Below, piece after piece: positions 1 through 5,709 of a stretch of DNA of 7,208 nucleotides. Numbering within the stretch: position 1 is the stretch's first letter; each line of letters opens with the position of its first letter. The notes under the pieces were generated by a model, which was not told where the DNA came from, made no database searches, and was given only the letters and a program-made list of their open reading frames with translations. Position numbers and translations under genes: made by a program. Source of the stretch: Litoreibacter sp. (GTDB lineage Bacteria; Pseudomonadota; Alphaproteobacteria; Rhodobacterales; Rhodobacteraceae); assembly GCA_013042765.1 (NCBI GenBank), contig JABDPP010000035.1, positions 1 to 7,208 of the forward strand. The letters are read 5' to 3'.

Positions 1-187
1 GTATCCGGCCTGGCCCACAGGTCCGCTCGAGACACTGGAGGGGCTGGAGCAGTTACGCTTTCTGGAAAACGGCCACCGGGTGTTGTGTGTTGAAGTTGAT
101 GCCCGCGGTCGCCAATTCTGGGAACTCAACAATCCCGAAGATGTGCCACGGCTCGAGGCGATGATGGCCAGCATGGATATGGAATGA
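1..187 (+). CDS. kdsB: Probable CMP-Kdo synthetase (3-deoxy-manno-octulosonate cytidylyltransferase), C-terminal fragment
   Basis: Only the last 61 codons are present, in the frame starting at base 2 and ending at TGA 185-187; the gene begins upstream of the window. The fragment carries the KdsB C-terminal pattern LEGLEQLRFLENG followed by a beta strand and then NNPEDVPRLE, which corresponds to the EQLR..L..G and (V/I)DTPEDLERV blocks of known KdsB proteins. KdsB activates Kdo with CTP in the cytoplasm for LPS core or for Kdo-containing capsule. Next to glycosyltransferases it suggests that the glycan, or its lipid linker, contains Kdo or a related 2-keto acid. Odd point: the Asp of the family DTPED block reads Asn here. 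The stop overlaps the next start as ATGA, so the two genes are probably translationally coupled. It could instead be another nucleotide-sugar cytidylyltransferase of the same fold; the small fragment limits certainty. Confidence 0.7.
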   Translation, partial: YPAWPTGPLETLEGLEQLRFLENGHRVLCVEVDARGRQFWELNNPEDVPRLEAMMASMDME

Positions 188-1428
188 GCGAAACTCGGGC
201 CAGCGTGGTTGTCGTGAGCCGGGGCAGGTCGAACGAGCTCGCCAAATGTCTCAAGGCTCTGCGTCTTCAATTCTACCCAAATTTCGAGATTGTCGTCGTC
301 GCTGATCAGGGCGGTTGTGCTGTCGTCTCCGGGCTGGGTCTGCAGGATCACGTCAAGACAGTCCCCTTTGGCGAACCGAATATTTCCGCAGCTCGAAACC
401 TCGGGATCAATCACGCGGCTGGTGAAATCGTCGCTTTTATTGACGATGACGCAATTGCCGAGCCAACCTGGCTGAAGAACCTCACCGCACCTTTCGTTCG
501 AGAAGATGTCGCAGCGGCCGGAGGGTTCGTTCGTGGTCGCAATGGCATCAGTTTCCAGTGGAAGGGTGAGCTTCTTGATTGCGCTGGCCAATCACGTTCC
601 ATCAATGTTGAGGAAATGACGGTGATCCGCGGCACAGCCGAGAAGTCCGTCAAAACCCAAGGCACCAATTGTGCGTTCCGCCGTGAGTTGCTGGAGCGGC
701 TTGGCGGGTTCGACGAAAGCTATGCCTATTTCATGGATGAAACGGATCTGAACCTGAGGATCGGGGCGGCAGGCCACAGCACGGCGATCGTTCCTGACGC
801 AGAGGTGCAGCATCTGGTTGCGTCGAATTCCGTGCGCGGCTCTGATCGCGCACCAAAGTCCCTGTATCAGATCGGCGCCAGCTACGCCTATTTTCTGCGA
901 AAGCAGCGCTTGGGTGATGAATTCTGGATTGAGTTCGCGCAGCAGCAGCGCGGGCGCTTGCTCCGGGCAATGGTAGCCGGTCAGCTAGAACCTCGAGATG
1001 TCTTTCGCCTGATGCAAGAGCTTGAAGAGGGGCGTGCTGACGGAAGATTGAGAGAACACAGGCTCAAAAAGGCGTTTGCCACCGCTCCGGACTTCAAGCC
1101 TGCGGTTGTGGAGGGCGAGGCCCCTCAAAGCCACGTAATTTCTGGACGGTTTGGACAACGAAAGAAGCTCTACACAGAGGCCCGGCGTCTTGCGACCCAA
1201 GGGCGCGCGGTTACTGTATTCTGTTTCTGGCCAAATGCCCTGTTTCACAAACGTTGGTTTCATCCCGACGGCTTCTGGGTTCAGTCAGGCGGCATATTTG
1301 GGAAATCATCGCGGTCTGATCCACTCATCTCTTTCAGGTCCAGAATGTCGCGCATCAAGCGGGAGCTTAACGCCATCCGAAAGACGCGCGGCCTGGGCGA
1401 TGGCGTGAAAATTGATGCGAGTTTTTGA
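184..1428 (+). CDS. GT2-family glycosyltransferase with unassigned C-terminal extension
   Basis: A 414-residue protein. The N-terminal GT-A domain is clear: a first beta strand with VVVVSRGR (residues 8-15), the NISAARNLGI helix typical of GT2 enzymes (66-75), the metal/nucleotide-binding FIDDDA (85-90), and the acceptor-side segment GTNCAFRRELL...GGFDESY with MDETDLNLR (160-192), where the acidic DET lies where GT2 enzymes carry the ED catalytic-base motif. It should transfer a sugar from a nucleotide donor to a growing glycan at the cytoplasmic face; donor and linkage cannot be read from sequence. No membrane segment is evident. After about residue 220 comes a charged helical stretch, and residues about 318-414 form a further block rich in aromatic and basic residues (VFCFWPNALFHKRWF, DGFWVQSGGIFGKS) that I cannot assign to a named domain. 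The ATG overlaps the upstream stop (ATGA), which favours this start despite a weak ribosome binding site. Confidence 0.9.
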   Translation: MSETRASVVVVSRGRSNELAKCLKALRLQFYPNFEIVVVADQGGCAVVSGLGLQDHVKTVPFGEPNISAARNLGINHAAGEIVAFIDDDAIAEPTWLKNLTAPFVREDVAAAGGFVRGRNGISFQWKGELLDCAGQSRSINVEEMTVIRGTAEKSVKTQGTNCAFRRELLERLGGFDESYAYFMDETDLNLRIGAAGHSTAIVPDAEVQHLVASNSVRGSDRAPKSLYQIGASYAYFLRKQRLGDEFWIEFAQQQRGRLLRAMVAGQLEPRDVFRLMQELEEGRADGRLREHRLKKAFATAPDFKPAVVEGEAPQSHVISGRFGQRKKLYTEARRLATQGRAVTVFCFWPNALFHKRWFHPDGFWVQSGGIFGKSSRSDPLISFRSRMSRIKRELNAIRKTRGLGDGVKIDASF

Positions 1429-1563
1429 TACTCCGCAAATTGAGAATCTGCCATTAAGGTTAAATGGTCGGGCGGTGGGCATTTCCCGGGCACAATTGTA
1501 TGAATGTTTGGAGACACCTGCGGGTTGTTTCCTGGGCGAAATAAAAAGAATGGAATGAGGCTT
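1429..1563 (+). promoter_or_regulatory. Intergenic region before galU, probable promoter/leader
   Basis: This 135-base gap is the only long non-coding stretch in the window, and it is more AT-rich than the genes on either side. It separates the kdsB-like/GT2 pair from the galU-to-GT run, so a second transcription start here is plausible. I could not find a convincing -35/-10 pair: TTGAGA at 1440-1445 has only poorly spaced partners near 1461, and TATGAA at 1499-1504 has no good -35. No GC-rich hairpin followed by a T run is visible, so no intrinsic terminator for the upstream gene is called. An in-frame ATG at 1504 would extend galU into the gap but lacks family-conserved sequence. Confidence 0.4.
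1451..1467. promoter_or_regulatory. Imperfect dyad upstream of galU, possible operator
   Basis: The sequence is CCATTAAGGTTAAATGG. CCATT (1451-1455) is the inverse complement of AATGG (1463-1467), and inside them TTAA occurs twice, two bases apart. The site lies about 100 bases before the galU start, in the AT-rich gap. A transcription-factor site is possible but no regulator is identified. It does not match the TTAA-N7-TTAA spacing of the alphaproteobacterial CtrA site. Confidence 0.25.
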
Positions 1564-2457
1564 ATGGGGCAAAAGGTAACGAAAGCAGTTTTCCCGGTGG
1601 CTGGGATGGGAACGCGGTTCCTGCCAGCAACAAAATCAATCCCGAAGGAAATTCTGACCCTCGTTGACAGACCTCTCATTCAATACGCGATCGATGAGGC
1701 CCGCGCAGCCGGGATCACGGAGTTTATTTTTGTTACCTCCCGCGGCAAAGGCGCCTTGGAGGATTATTTTGATCACGCGCCTGAGCTTGAGAGCAGCCTG
1801 CAAAAATCCGGTAAGTCTGAGCTGTTGTCGATAGTGAAGAACACAAACATGGAAAGCGGCGCGATTGCCTATATCCGGCAACATAAGGCGCTGGGCCTGG
1901 GTCACGCGGTCTGGTGCGCGCGTCGTCTGATCGGAGACGAACCCTTCGCTGTGATTCTGCCGGACGATGTGATTACCGGCGATGTTCCGTGCCTCAAGCA
2001 GATGGTGGATGCTTACGAGGAAACCGGTGGCTGCATGGTATCCGCCATGGAAGTTTCCCGTGACAAGACTTCTGCCTACGGGATCCTCGGGGTTCGCGAA
2101 GAAAGCGGTCCTATGTTCTCGGTGAGTGAGATGGTTGAGAAACCCGCTCCGGGCGAGGCCCCATCCAACATGGCCGTGATCGGGCGTTATATCCTCACGC
2201 CCCAGGTTCTCAGCAACCTTGACGAGATGAAGAAAGGGGCCGGCGGAGAGATCCAGCTGACCGACGCAATCGCGACGGAGATCCGCGAAGGCCGCGATGT
2301 TTACGGGTACCAGTTCAGCGGGCAGCGCTTCGATTGCGGATCGAAGGCGGGATACCTTCAGGCAACCGTTGCTTTTGGGCTGGCGCGCGAAGAGCTTCGC
2401 GATGAGTTCGCAGCCTATCTCGATCAGATTTCCGCAGCGAAGAAAGCCGCAGAGTAA
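1564..2457 (+). CDS. galU: UTP--glucose-1-phosphate uridylyltransferase (UDP-glucose pyrophosphorylase)
   Basis: GalU makes UDP-glucose and pyrophosphate from glucose-1-phosphate and UTP in the cytoplasm, supplying glucosyl transfer and, via GalE, UDP-galactose. From ATG 1564 the protein has 297 residues, a normal bacterial GalU length. Visible motifs in order: the nucleotide-binding loop GMGTRFLPATKSIPKE (14-29), RPLIQYAIDEA (36-46), GLGHAVWCA (111-119), the metal-site LPDD (132-135), VEKP (191-194), GGEIQLTDAI (227-236) and FDCGSKAGY (256-264). Start choice: in-frame ATGs also occur at 1504 and 1555, but family homology begins at about KVTKAVFPVAG, so the 20 residues added by 1504 look untranslated. 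ATG 1564 has a TGAGG close upstream; 1555 is nearly as good and would add only three residues. galE follows after 14 bases, so the two are probably cotranscribed. Together they feed the glycosyltransferases downstream. Confidence 0.96.
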   Translation: MGQKVTKAVFPVAGMGTRFLPATKSIPKEILTLVDRPLIQYAIDEARAAGITEFIFVTSRGKGALEDYFDHAPELESSLQKSGKSELLSIVKNTNMESGAIAYIRQHKALGLGHAVWCARRLIGDEPFAVILPDDVITGDVPCLKQMVDAYEETGGCMVSAMEVSRDKTSAYGILGVREESGPMFSVSEMVEKPAPGEAPSNMAVIGRYILTPQVLSNLDEMKKGAGGEIQLTDAIATEIREGRDVYGYQFSGQRFDCGSKAGYLQATVAFGLAREELRDEFAAYLDQISAAKKAAE

Positions 2458-2460
2458 CCC

Positions 2461-2467
2461 GGGGGAA
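2461..2467 (+). promoter_or_regulatory. Ribosome binding site of galE
   Basis: GGGGGAA lies in the 14-base gap between galU and galE, four bases before ATG 2472, and supports that start. Confidence 0.6.
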
Positions 2468-2471
2468 CTGG

Positions 2472-3455
2472 ATGCCCAACATTCTCGTGACGGGGGGTGC
2501 CGGCTATATCGGCTCCCATGCTTGCAAGGTGCTTGCCGCCAATGGGTTTACACCTGTCACATACGACAATCTCGTCACGGGGTGGCAGGAGGCTGTCAAA
2601 TTCGGCCCGTTTGAGCAGGGTGATCTGAGCGACACAGCGCGCCTCGACGCGGTCTTCAAGGACTATGCGCCGATCGCTGTTATGCATTTCGCAGCGCTCA
2701 GTCAGGTCGGGGAATCGATGACGGATCCGGGTCTTTACTGGCGCAACAATGTCGGTGGCTCGCTCAACCTGATCGAAGCTGCGACGCGTGCAGGATGCCT
2801 GAACTTCGTCTTCTCCTCGACTTGTGCAACCTACGGGGAGCAAGATGGCGTGACTCTGGACGAAACATCCCTCCAGCTACCGATCAATGCCTATGGCGCG
2901 TCGAAACGCGCGATCGAGGATATCCTGAAGAATTTTGAAGAGAGCCATGGGTTGAGCCATGTAATCTTTCGGTACTTCAACGTCGCAGGGGCCGATCCCG
3001 AGGGTGAGGTGGGTGAGTTTCACCAGCCCGAAACGCATCTGATCCCCCTGATACTTGATGCGATTGCCGGCAGGCGCGAGAAACTCACGATTTACGGGAC
3101 GGATTATGACACGCCGGACGGAACCTGTATCCGGGACTATGTTCACGTGATGGATCTGGTGGACGCGCATGTGAAGGGTCTGAACTGGCTTCTGGAGGGC
3201 AAGGGCAGCCAGATCTTCAACCTCGGGACCGGCAAAGGGTTCTCTGTGCGCGAGGTTCTCGACAGTAGCCGGATCATCACCAACAAGCCCGTTCCTTATG
3301 AAGAAGGTTTGCGCCGTCCCGGGGATTGTACCAAGCTGGTTTCAGGAAGCGTTCGCGCGCGAGACCAGCTTGGCTGGACGCCCGATCGTTCAAATCTGGA
3401 GACGATGATTGCAGATGCCTGGCGCTGGCACCAATCCGGCCATTACTCCAAGTAG
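2472..3455 (+). CDS. galE: UDP-glucose 4-epimerase
   Basis: GalE interconverts UDP-glucose and UDP-galactose using tightly bound NAD+; here it would provide galactosyl donor from the GalU product. The 327 residues match the usual length of about 330-340. The extended-SDR features are all present: Rossmann TGGAGYIGSH (7-16), YDNL (31-34), HFAA (72-75), SSTCATYG (115-122) with the catalytic Ser/Thr, YGASK (141-145) with catalytic Tyr141 and Lys145, RYFNVAGADP (167-176), RDYVHV (221-226), NLGTGKGFSV (250-259) and RRPGD (281-285). The position aligned by eye with E. coli Tyr299 is Leu289; a smaller residue there is associated in the family with wider acceptance of N-acetylated UDP-hexoses, so UDP-GlcNAc/GalNAc epimerisation is possible. 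A GGGGGAA ribosome binding site lies just before the ATG, 14 bases after galU. A 13-bp inverted repeat lies within the last 45 codons. Confidence 0.96.
   Translation: MPNILVTGGAGYIGSHACKVLAANGFTPVTYDNLVTGWQEAVKFGPFEQGDLSDTARLDAVFKDYAPIAVMHFAALSQVGESMTDPGLYWRNNVGGSLNLIEAATRAGCLNFVFSSTCATYGEQDGVTLDETSLQLPINAYGASKRAIEDILKNFEESHGLSHVIFRYFNVAGADPEGEVGEFHQPETHLIPLILDAIAGRREKLTIYGTDYDTPDGTCIRDYVHVMDLVDAHVKGLNWLLEGKGSQIFNLGTGKGFSVREVLDSSRIITNKPVPYEEGLRRPGDCTKLVSGSVRARDQLGWTPDRSNLETMIADAWRWHQSGHYSK
3331..3373 (+). repeat. Inverted repeat / predicted hairpin inside the 3' end of galE
   Basis: CCAAGCTGGTTTC (3331-3343) pairs with GAGACCAGCTTGG (3361-3373): 12 Watson-Crick pairs and one G-T(U) pair, with a 17-base loop. 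The loop can itself form GCG-TTCG-CGC (3349-3358). No T run follows, so it is not a standard intrinsic terminator. It lies in the coding frame (about galE residues 287-301), about 90 bases before the GTG of the next gene. In mRNA it could act as a stability, processing or pausing element within the operon; that role is inferred. Confidence 0.5.
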
Positions 3456-3458
3456 GGA
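3454..3458 (+). promoter_or_regulatory. Ribosome binding site deciding the GT4 start
   Basis: AGGGA overlaps the galE stop codon and sits seven bases before GTG 3466. It favours that GTG over the in-frame ATG at 3409, which lies inside galE. Confidence 0.6.
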
Positions 3459-3465
3459 AACCCCT

Positions 3466-4665
3466 GTGCTTTTGGACCTGTCGCGCCTCGTTTCGCGCGT
3501 TGGTTATGGCCCGCCAACCGGAATTGACAGGGTTGAGCAAGCCTATCTCGGCTGGTGTCTTGAGACCGAAGCGCCGTTGTTCGGCCTTGTGAGAACCGCG
3601 TCGGGGTTTTCACTTCTCGATCGGAGCGGAGTTCAGATCGTTCGGGATCAACTCGTTGGGGAAATACCTTGGGGCACGAGGGATCTGAGAGCGGTGGTTG
3701 GGATCAGAACGCCCGCGCCACGCGGTCGGGCGGAAGCGAGTATTCGGCGCTTGTCAGTGTCTAAATCGGGCAAGAATGACGTTTCATCTCTGCTTCGGAA
3801 GGCTGGGTTAGGTGAGTTCACCTACATCAATACCGGCCATTCTGGCCTTGGAGCGGATACCATCGCTCAGATCGCAAACGCGGGACTCAAGATTGCCGTT
3901 CTGATCCATGACCTGATTCCGCTGGAGTATCCGGACCATCAAAACCCAGACTCTGTCGGGAAGTTCGCAGGCAAAATGCAAGCCGTCTGCGAATATGCTG
4001 ACCTGATCCTCGCTAACTCCAAGGTCACGGCGGAGAAGGTAAGAACCCAATTTTCGGAATGGGGGCGGGAGGTTCGTCCCGTCGTGTCTCACCTGGGGGT
4101 TGAAGTTCCAGATGTGGGGTATGAGAAACATGAGCAAAAAAGACCCTATTTCTGCGCAATTGGAACAATTGAACCCCGTAAGAACCACAAACTTCTACTC
4201 GATGTCTGGGATGAGTTTGAAGTGGATGGTCCCGCTCTTCATATTGTCGGACGGCGCGGCTGGAACAACCAACCTGTGTTTGACAGGCTCGATCGCGCCA
4301 AAGACAAGGGCCTGATTTTCGAGCATAATGACCTACCGGACGCAGAGCTTTGGCCGCTGCTTCATGGATCGCGCGCACTTCTCTTTCCCAGTTTTGCAGA
4401 AGGCTTTGGGCTGCCGTCGCTGGAGGCGGCCGCCTTGGGTGTTCCGGTTGTCTGTGGCGATTTTGCCGTTCACAGAGAGCTATTGGGGGTCTATCCAGTT
4501 TACGCAGATACCGACAATATATACCTATGGAAGCAAGAAATAGAGAACTTGGCGTCGAGCCCATCCGGGCAGGTCAGCCATGAGAAGAACAGGCAACGCC
4601 CGAATATTCCCAGTTGGCGCGCGCATTTTGATGCAGTTAACACTGCTTTAGCGACGCTGGGATAA
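3466..4665 (+). CDS. GT4-family glycosyltransferase (GT-B fold)
   Basis: From GTG 3466 the protein has 399 residues. The N-terminus LLDLSRLVSR...GPPTGIDRVE (2-24) is a conserved opening that I associate with Rhodobacterales glycosyltransferases of this type. The GT-B hallmarks are HDLIPLEYP (148-156) in the N-terminal domain, ILANSK (181-186), GTIEPRKNH (233-241) with the phosphate-contacting Arg-Lys pair, and the donor-binding EX7E motif EGFGLPSLE (Glu312 and Glu320). GT4 enzymes are retaining transferases using nucleotide-sugar donors at the cytoplasmic side; the HDLIPLEYP form is common in mannosyltransferase-like O-antigen enzymes, but the donor is not determined here. Start choice: an ATG at 3409 is open but would overlap galE by 47 bases and add 19 residues unlike the family, whereas GTG 3466 has AGGGA at ideal spacing and begins exactly at conserved sequence. 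It follows the galE stop by 10 bases, so it is likely in the same transcript. Confidence 0.9.
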   Translation: MLLDLSRLVSRVGYGPPTGIDRVEQAYLGWCLETEAPLFGLVRTASGFSLLDRSGVQIVRDQLVGEIPWGTRDLRAVVGIRTPAPRGRAEASIRRLSVSKSGKNDVSSLLRKAGLGEFTYINTGHSGLGADTIAQIANAGLKIAVLIHDLIPLEYPDHQNPDSVGKFAGKMQAVCEYADLILANSKVTAEKVRTQFSEWGREVRPVVSHLGVEVPDVGYEKHEQKRPYFCAIGTIEPRKNHKLLLDVWDEFEVDGPALHIVGRRGWNNQPVFDRLDRAKDKGLIFEHNDLPDAELWPLLHGSRALLFPSFAEGFGLPSLEAAALGVPVVCGDFAVHRELLGVYPVYADTDNIYLWKQEIENLASSPSGQVSHEKNRQRPNIPSWRAHFDAVNTALATLG

Positions 4666-4698
4666 CGGCATGAGAGGGTCCACCCGGAGCAGGAGATC

Positions 4699-5709
4699 GT
4701 GGGCATCCTGAGATCATATCGAATGCGTCTTGCGCGAAAGCGGTGGCGACTGCGTGCCCTTCGAAAGCGTCGCGAGCTTCGGCCTGCATCGGACCGAACG
4801 GTTCGAATTGCCGGCGACGACATCCTGCTGTTCTCGACCCTACGCAATGAGCGTGTGCGCCTCCCTTATTTCCTCGATTATTATCGCGATCTTGGAATCG
4901 ACCATTTCGTCTTCGTAGATAACGGATCTGACGACGGAACGGGCGCGTACCTGGCGGCGCAAGAAGACGTCTCGGTATTCTATACTGAGAAGGGCTATAA
5001 GCGGGCGCGGTTTGGAGTGGATTGGCTGAACTGGCTGCAACGCAAATACGGCCACGGGCATTGGTGTGTCGTTGTCGATGTCGATGAGTTTCTGGTCTAC
5101 CCGTTTCACGATACAAGGCCGCTGAGGGCACTGACCGATTGGCTCGATGCCTCATCAATCCGGTCGTTTGGGACGCTGCTGCTGGATATGTACCCCAAGG
5201 GCCCGGTAGATCAGGCGTCCTACGCGGCGGGCGACAACCCGTTCGAGATCTCAAACTGGTTCGACAGCGCGAATTACTCCATCAAACACAACCCCATTCA
5301 CGGCAATCTCTGGATACAGGGTGGGCCGCGTGCGCGCCGTTTTTTCACCGATAAGCCCGAACGTGCCCCGGCCCTCAACAAGATCCCGCTGGTGAAGTGG
5401 GACCGACACTATACCTATGTCAGCTCGACGCATATGCTCCTGCCGCGCGGCCTGAACCTCGTTTACGATCAATGGGGCGGGGAAAAGACCTCAGGGTGCC
5501 TGCTCCACGCCAAGTTTCTTGATATCTTCGTTTCCAAATCGGTTGAGGAGTTGAAGCGCAAGCAGCACTTCGCCAATAGTCATGAATACAAGAGCTATCT
5601 GGATGGCATGAATGACAGCCCCGATCTCTGGTCCGAAAAATCGGAGAAATTCACTGGCTGGCGCCAGCTGGAAACGCTCGGCCTGATGTCGAAAGGAAAT
5701 TGGTCGTGA
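4699..5709 (+). CDS. GT2-like glycosyltransferase (Glyco_tranf_2_4 type)
   Basis: A 336-residue protein beginning at GTG, with AGGAG at 4691-4695 and GGAG at 4686-4689 just upstream; an in-frame ATG at 4723 is an alternative that removes eight residues. Motifs: a strand leading into LRNER (48-52), the loop VDNGSDDGT (73-81) as in enzymes that read acceptor or donor near the first acidic motif, and VVVDVDEFLVYP (124-135), whose DVD is the metal-binding DxD. This pattern fits the Glyco_tranf_2_4 group, often annotated only as glycosyltransferase family 2. Later segments (SIKHNPIHGNLW, KWDRHYTYVSSTHML) are aromatic- and His-rich and are not assigned to a function. Residues 10-27 are strongly basic (KRWRLRALRKRR), which could help membrane or glycolipid association; no transmembrane segment is seen. 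The donor is unknown. A gap of 33 bases separates it from the GT4 gene, and its stop overlaps the next start (GTGA). Confidence 0.87.
   Translation: MGILRSYRMRLARKRWRLRALRKRRELRPASDRTVRIAGDDILLFSTLRNERVRLPYFLDYYRDLGIDHFVFVDNGSDDGTGAYLAAQEDVSVFYTEKGYKRARFGVDWLNWLQRKYGHGHWCVVVDVDEFLVYPFHDTRPLRALTDWLDASSIRSFGTLLLDMYPKGPVDQASYAAGDNPFEISNWFDSANYSIKHNPIHGNLWIQGGPRARRFFTDKPERAPALNKIPLVKWDRHYTYVSSTHMLLPRGLNLVYDQWGGEKTSGCLLHAKFLDIFVSKSVEELKRKQHFANSHEYKSYLDGMNDSPDLWSEKSEKFTGWRQLETLGLMSKGNWS
5692..5699 (+). promoter_or_regulatory. Ribosome binding site of the branching-type transferase
   Basis: AAAGGAAA lies six bases before GTG 5706, inside the last codons of the upstream gene, and supports the overlapping GTGA start. 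Confidence 0.6.

Noticed and set aside
1504..1563. Upstream in-frame extension of galU
   Set aside because: The 20 added residues (FGDTCGLFPGRNKKNGMRL region) do not resemble GalU N-termini, which begin near KVTKAVFP. No good ribosome binding site precedes ATG 1504.
1281..1679. 132-codon minus-strand frame spanning the galU upstream gap
   Set aside because: It overlaps the conserved start of galU and the end of the GT2 gene and has no family features. It does not explain the gap better than a promoter region.
3351..3362. TCGCGCGCGA palindrome in galE
   Set aside because: Short CG-alternating palindromes are expected in GC-rich coding DNA. It is only relevant as part of the larger hairpin reported separately.
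4157..4171. Two CAATTG palindromes three bases apart
   Set aside because: They fall in the conserved AIGTIEP coding segment of the GT4 gene, where codons for Ala-Ile-Gly-Thr-Ile produce them. Coincidence is enough.
4670..4711. 13-residue leader-like frame (ATG to TGA) overlapping the start of the second GT2 gene
   Set aside because: No convincing ribosome binding site precedes it, and short frames like this occur by chance. It cannot be supported beyond possible coupling.
4637..5254. 205-codon open frame on the minus strand
   Set aside because: It lies opposite the GT4/GT2 junction and has low-complexity Arg/Pro/Thr-rich translation. The plus-strand frame has clear DxD motifs.
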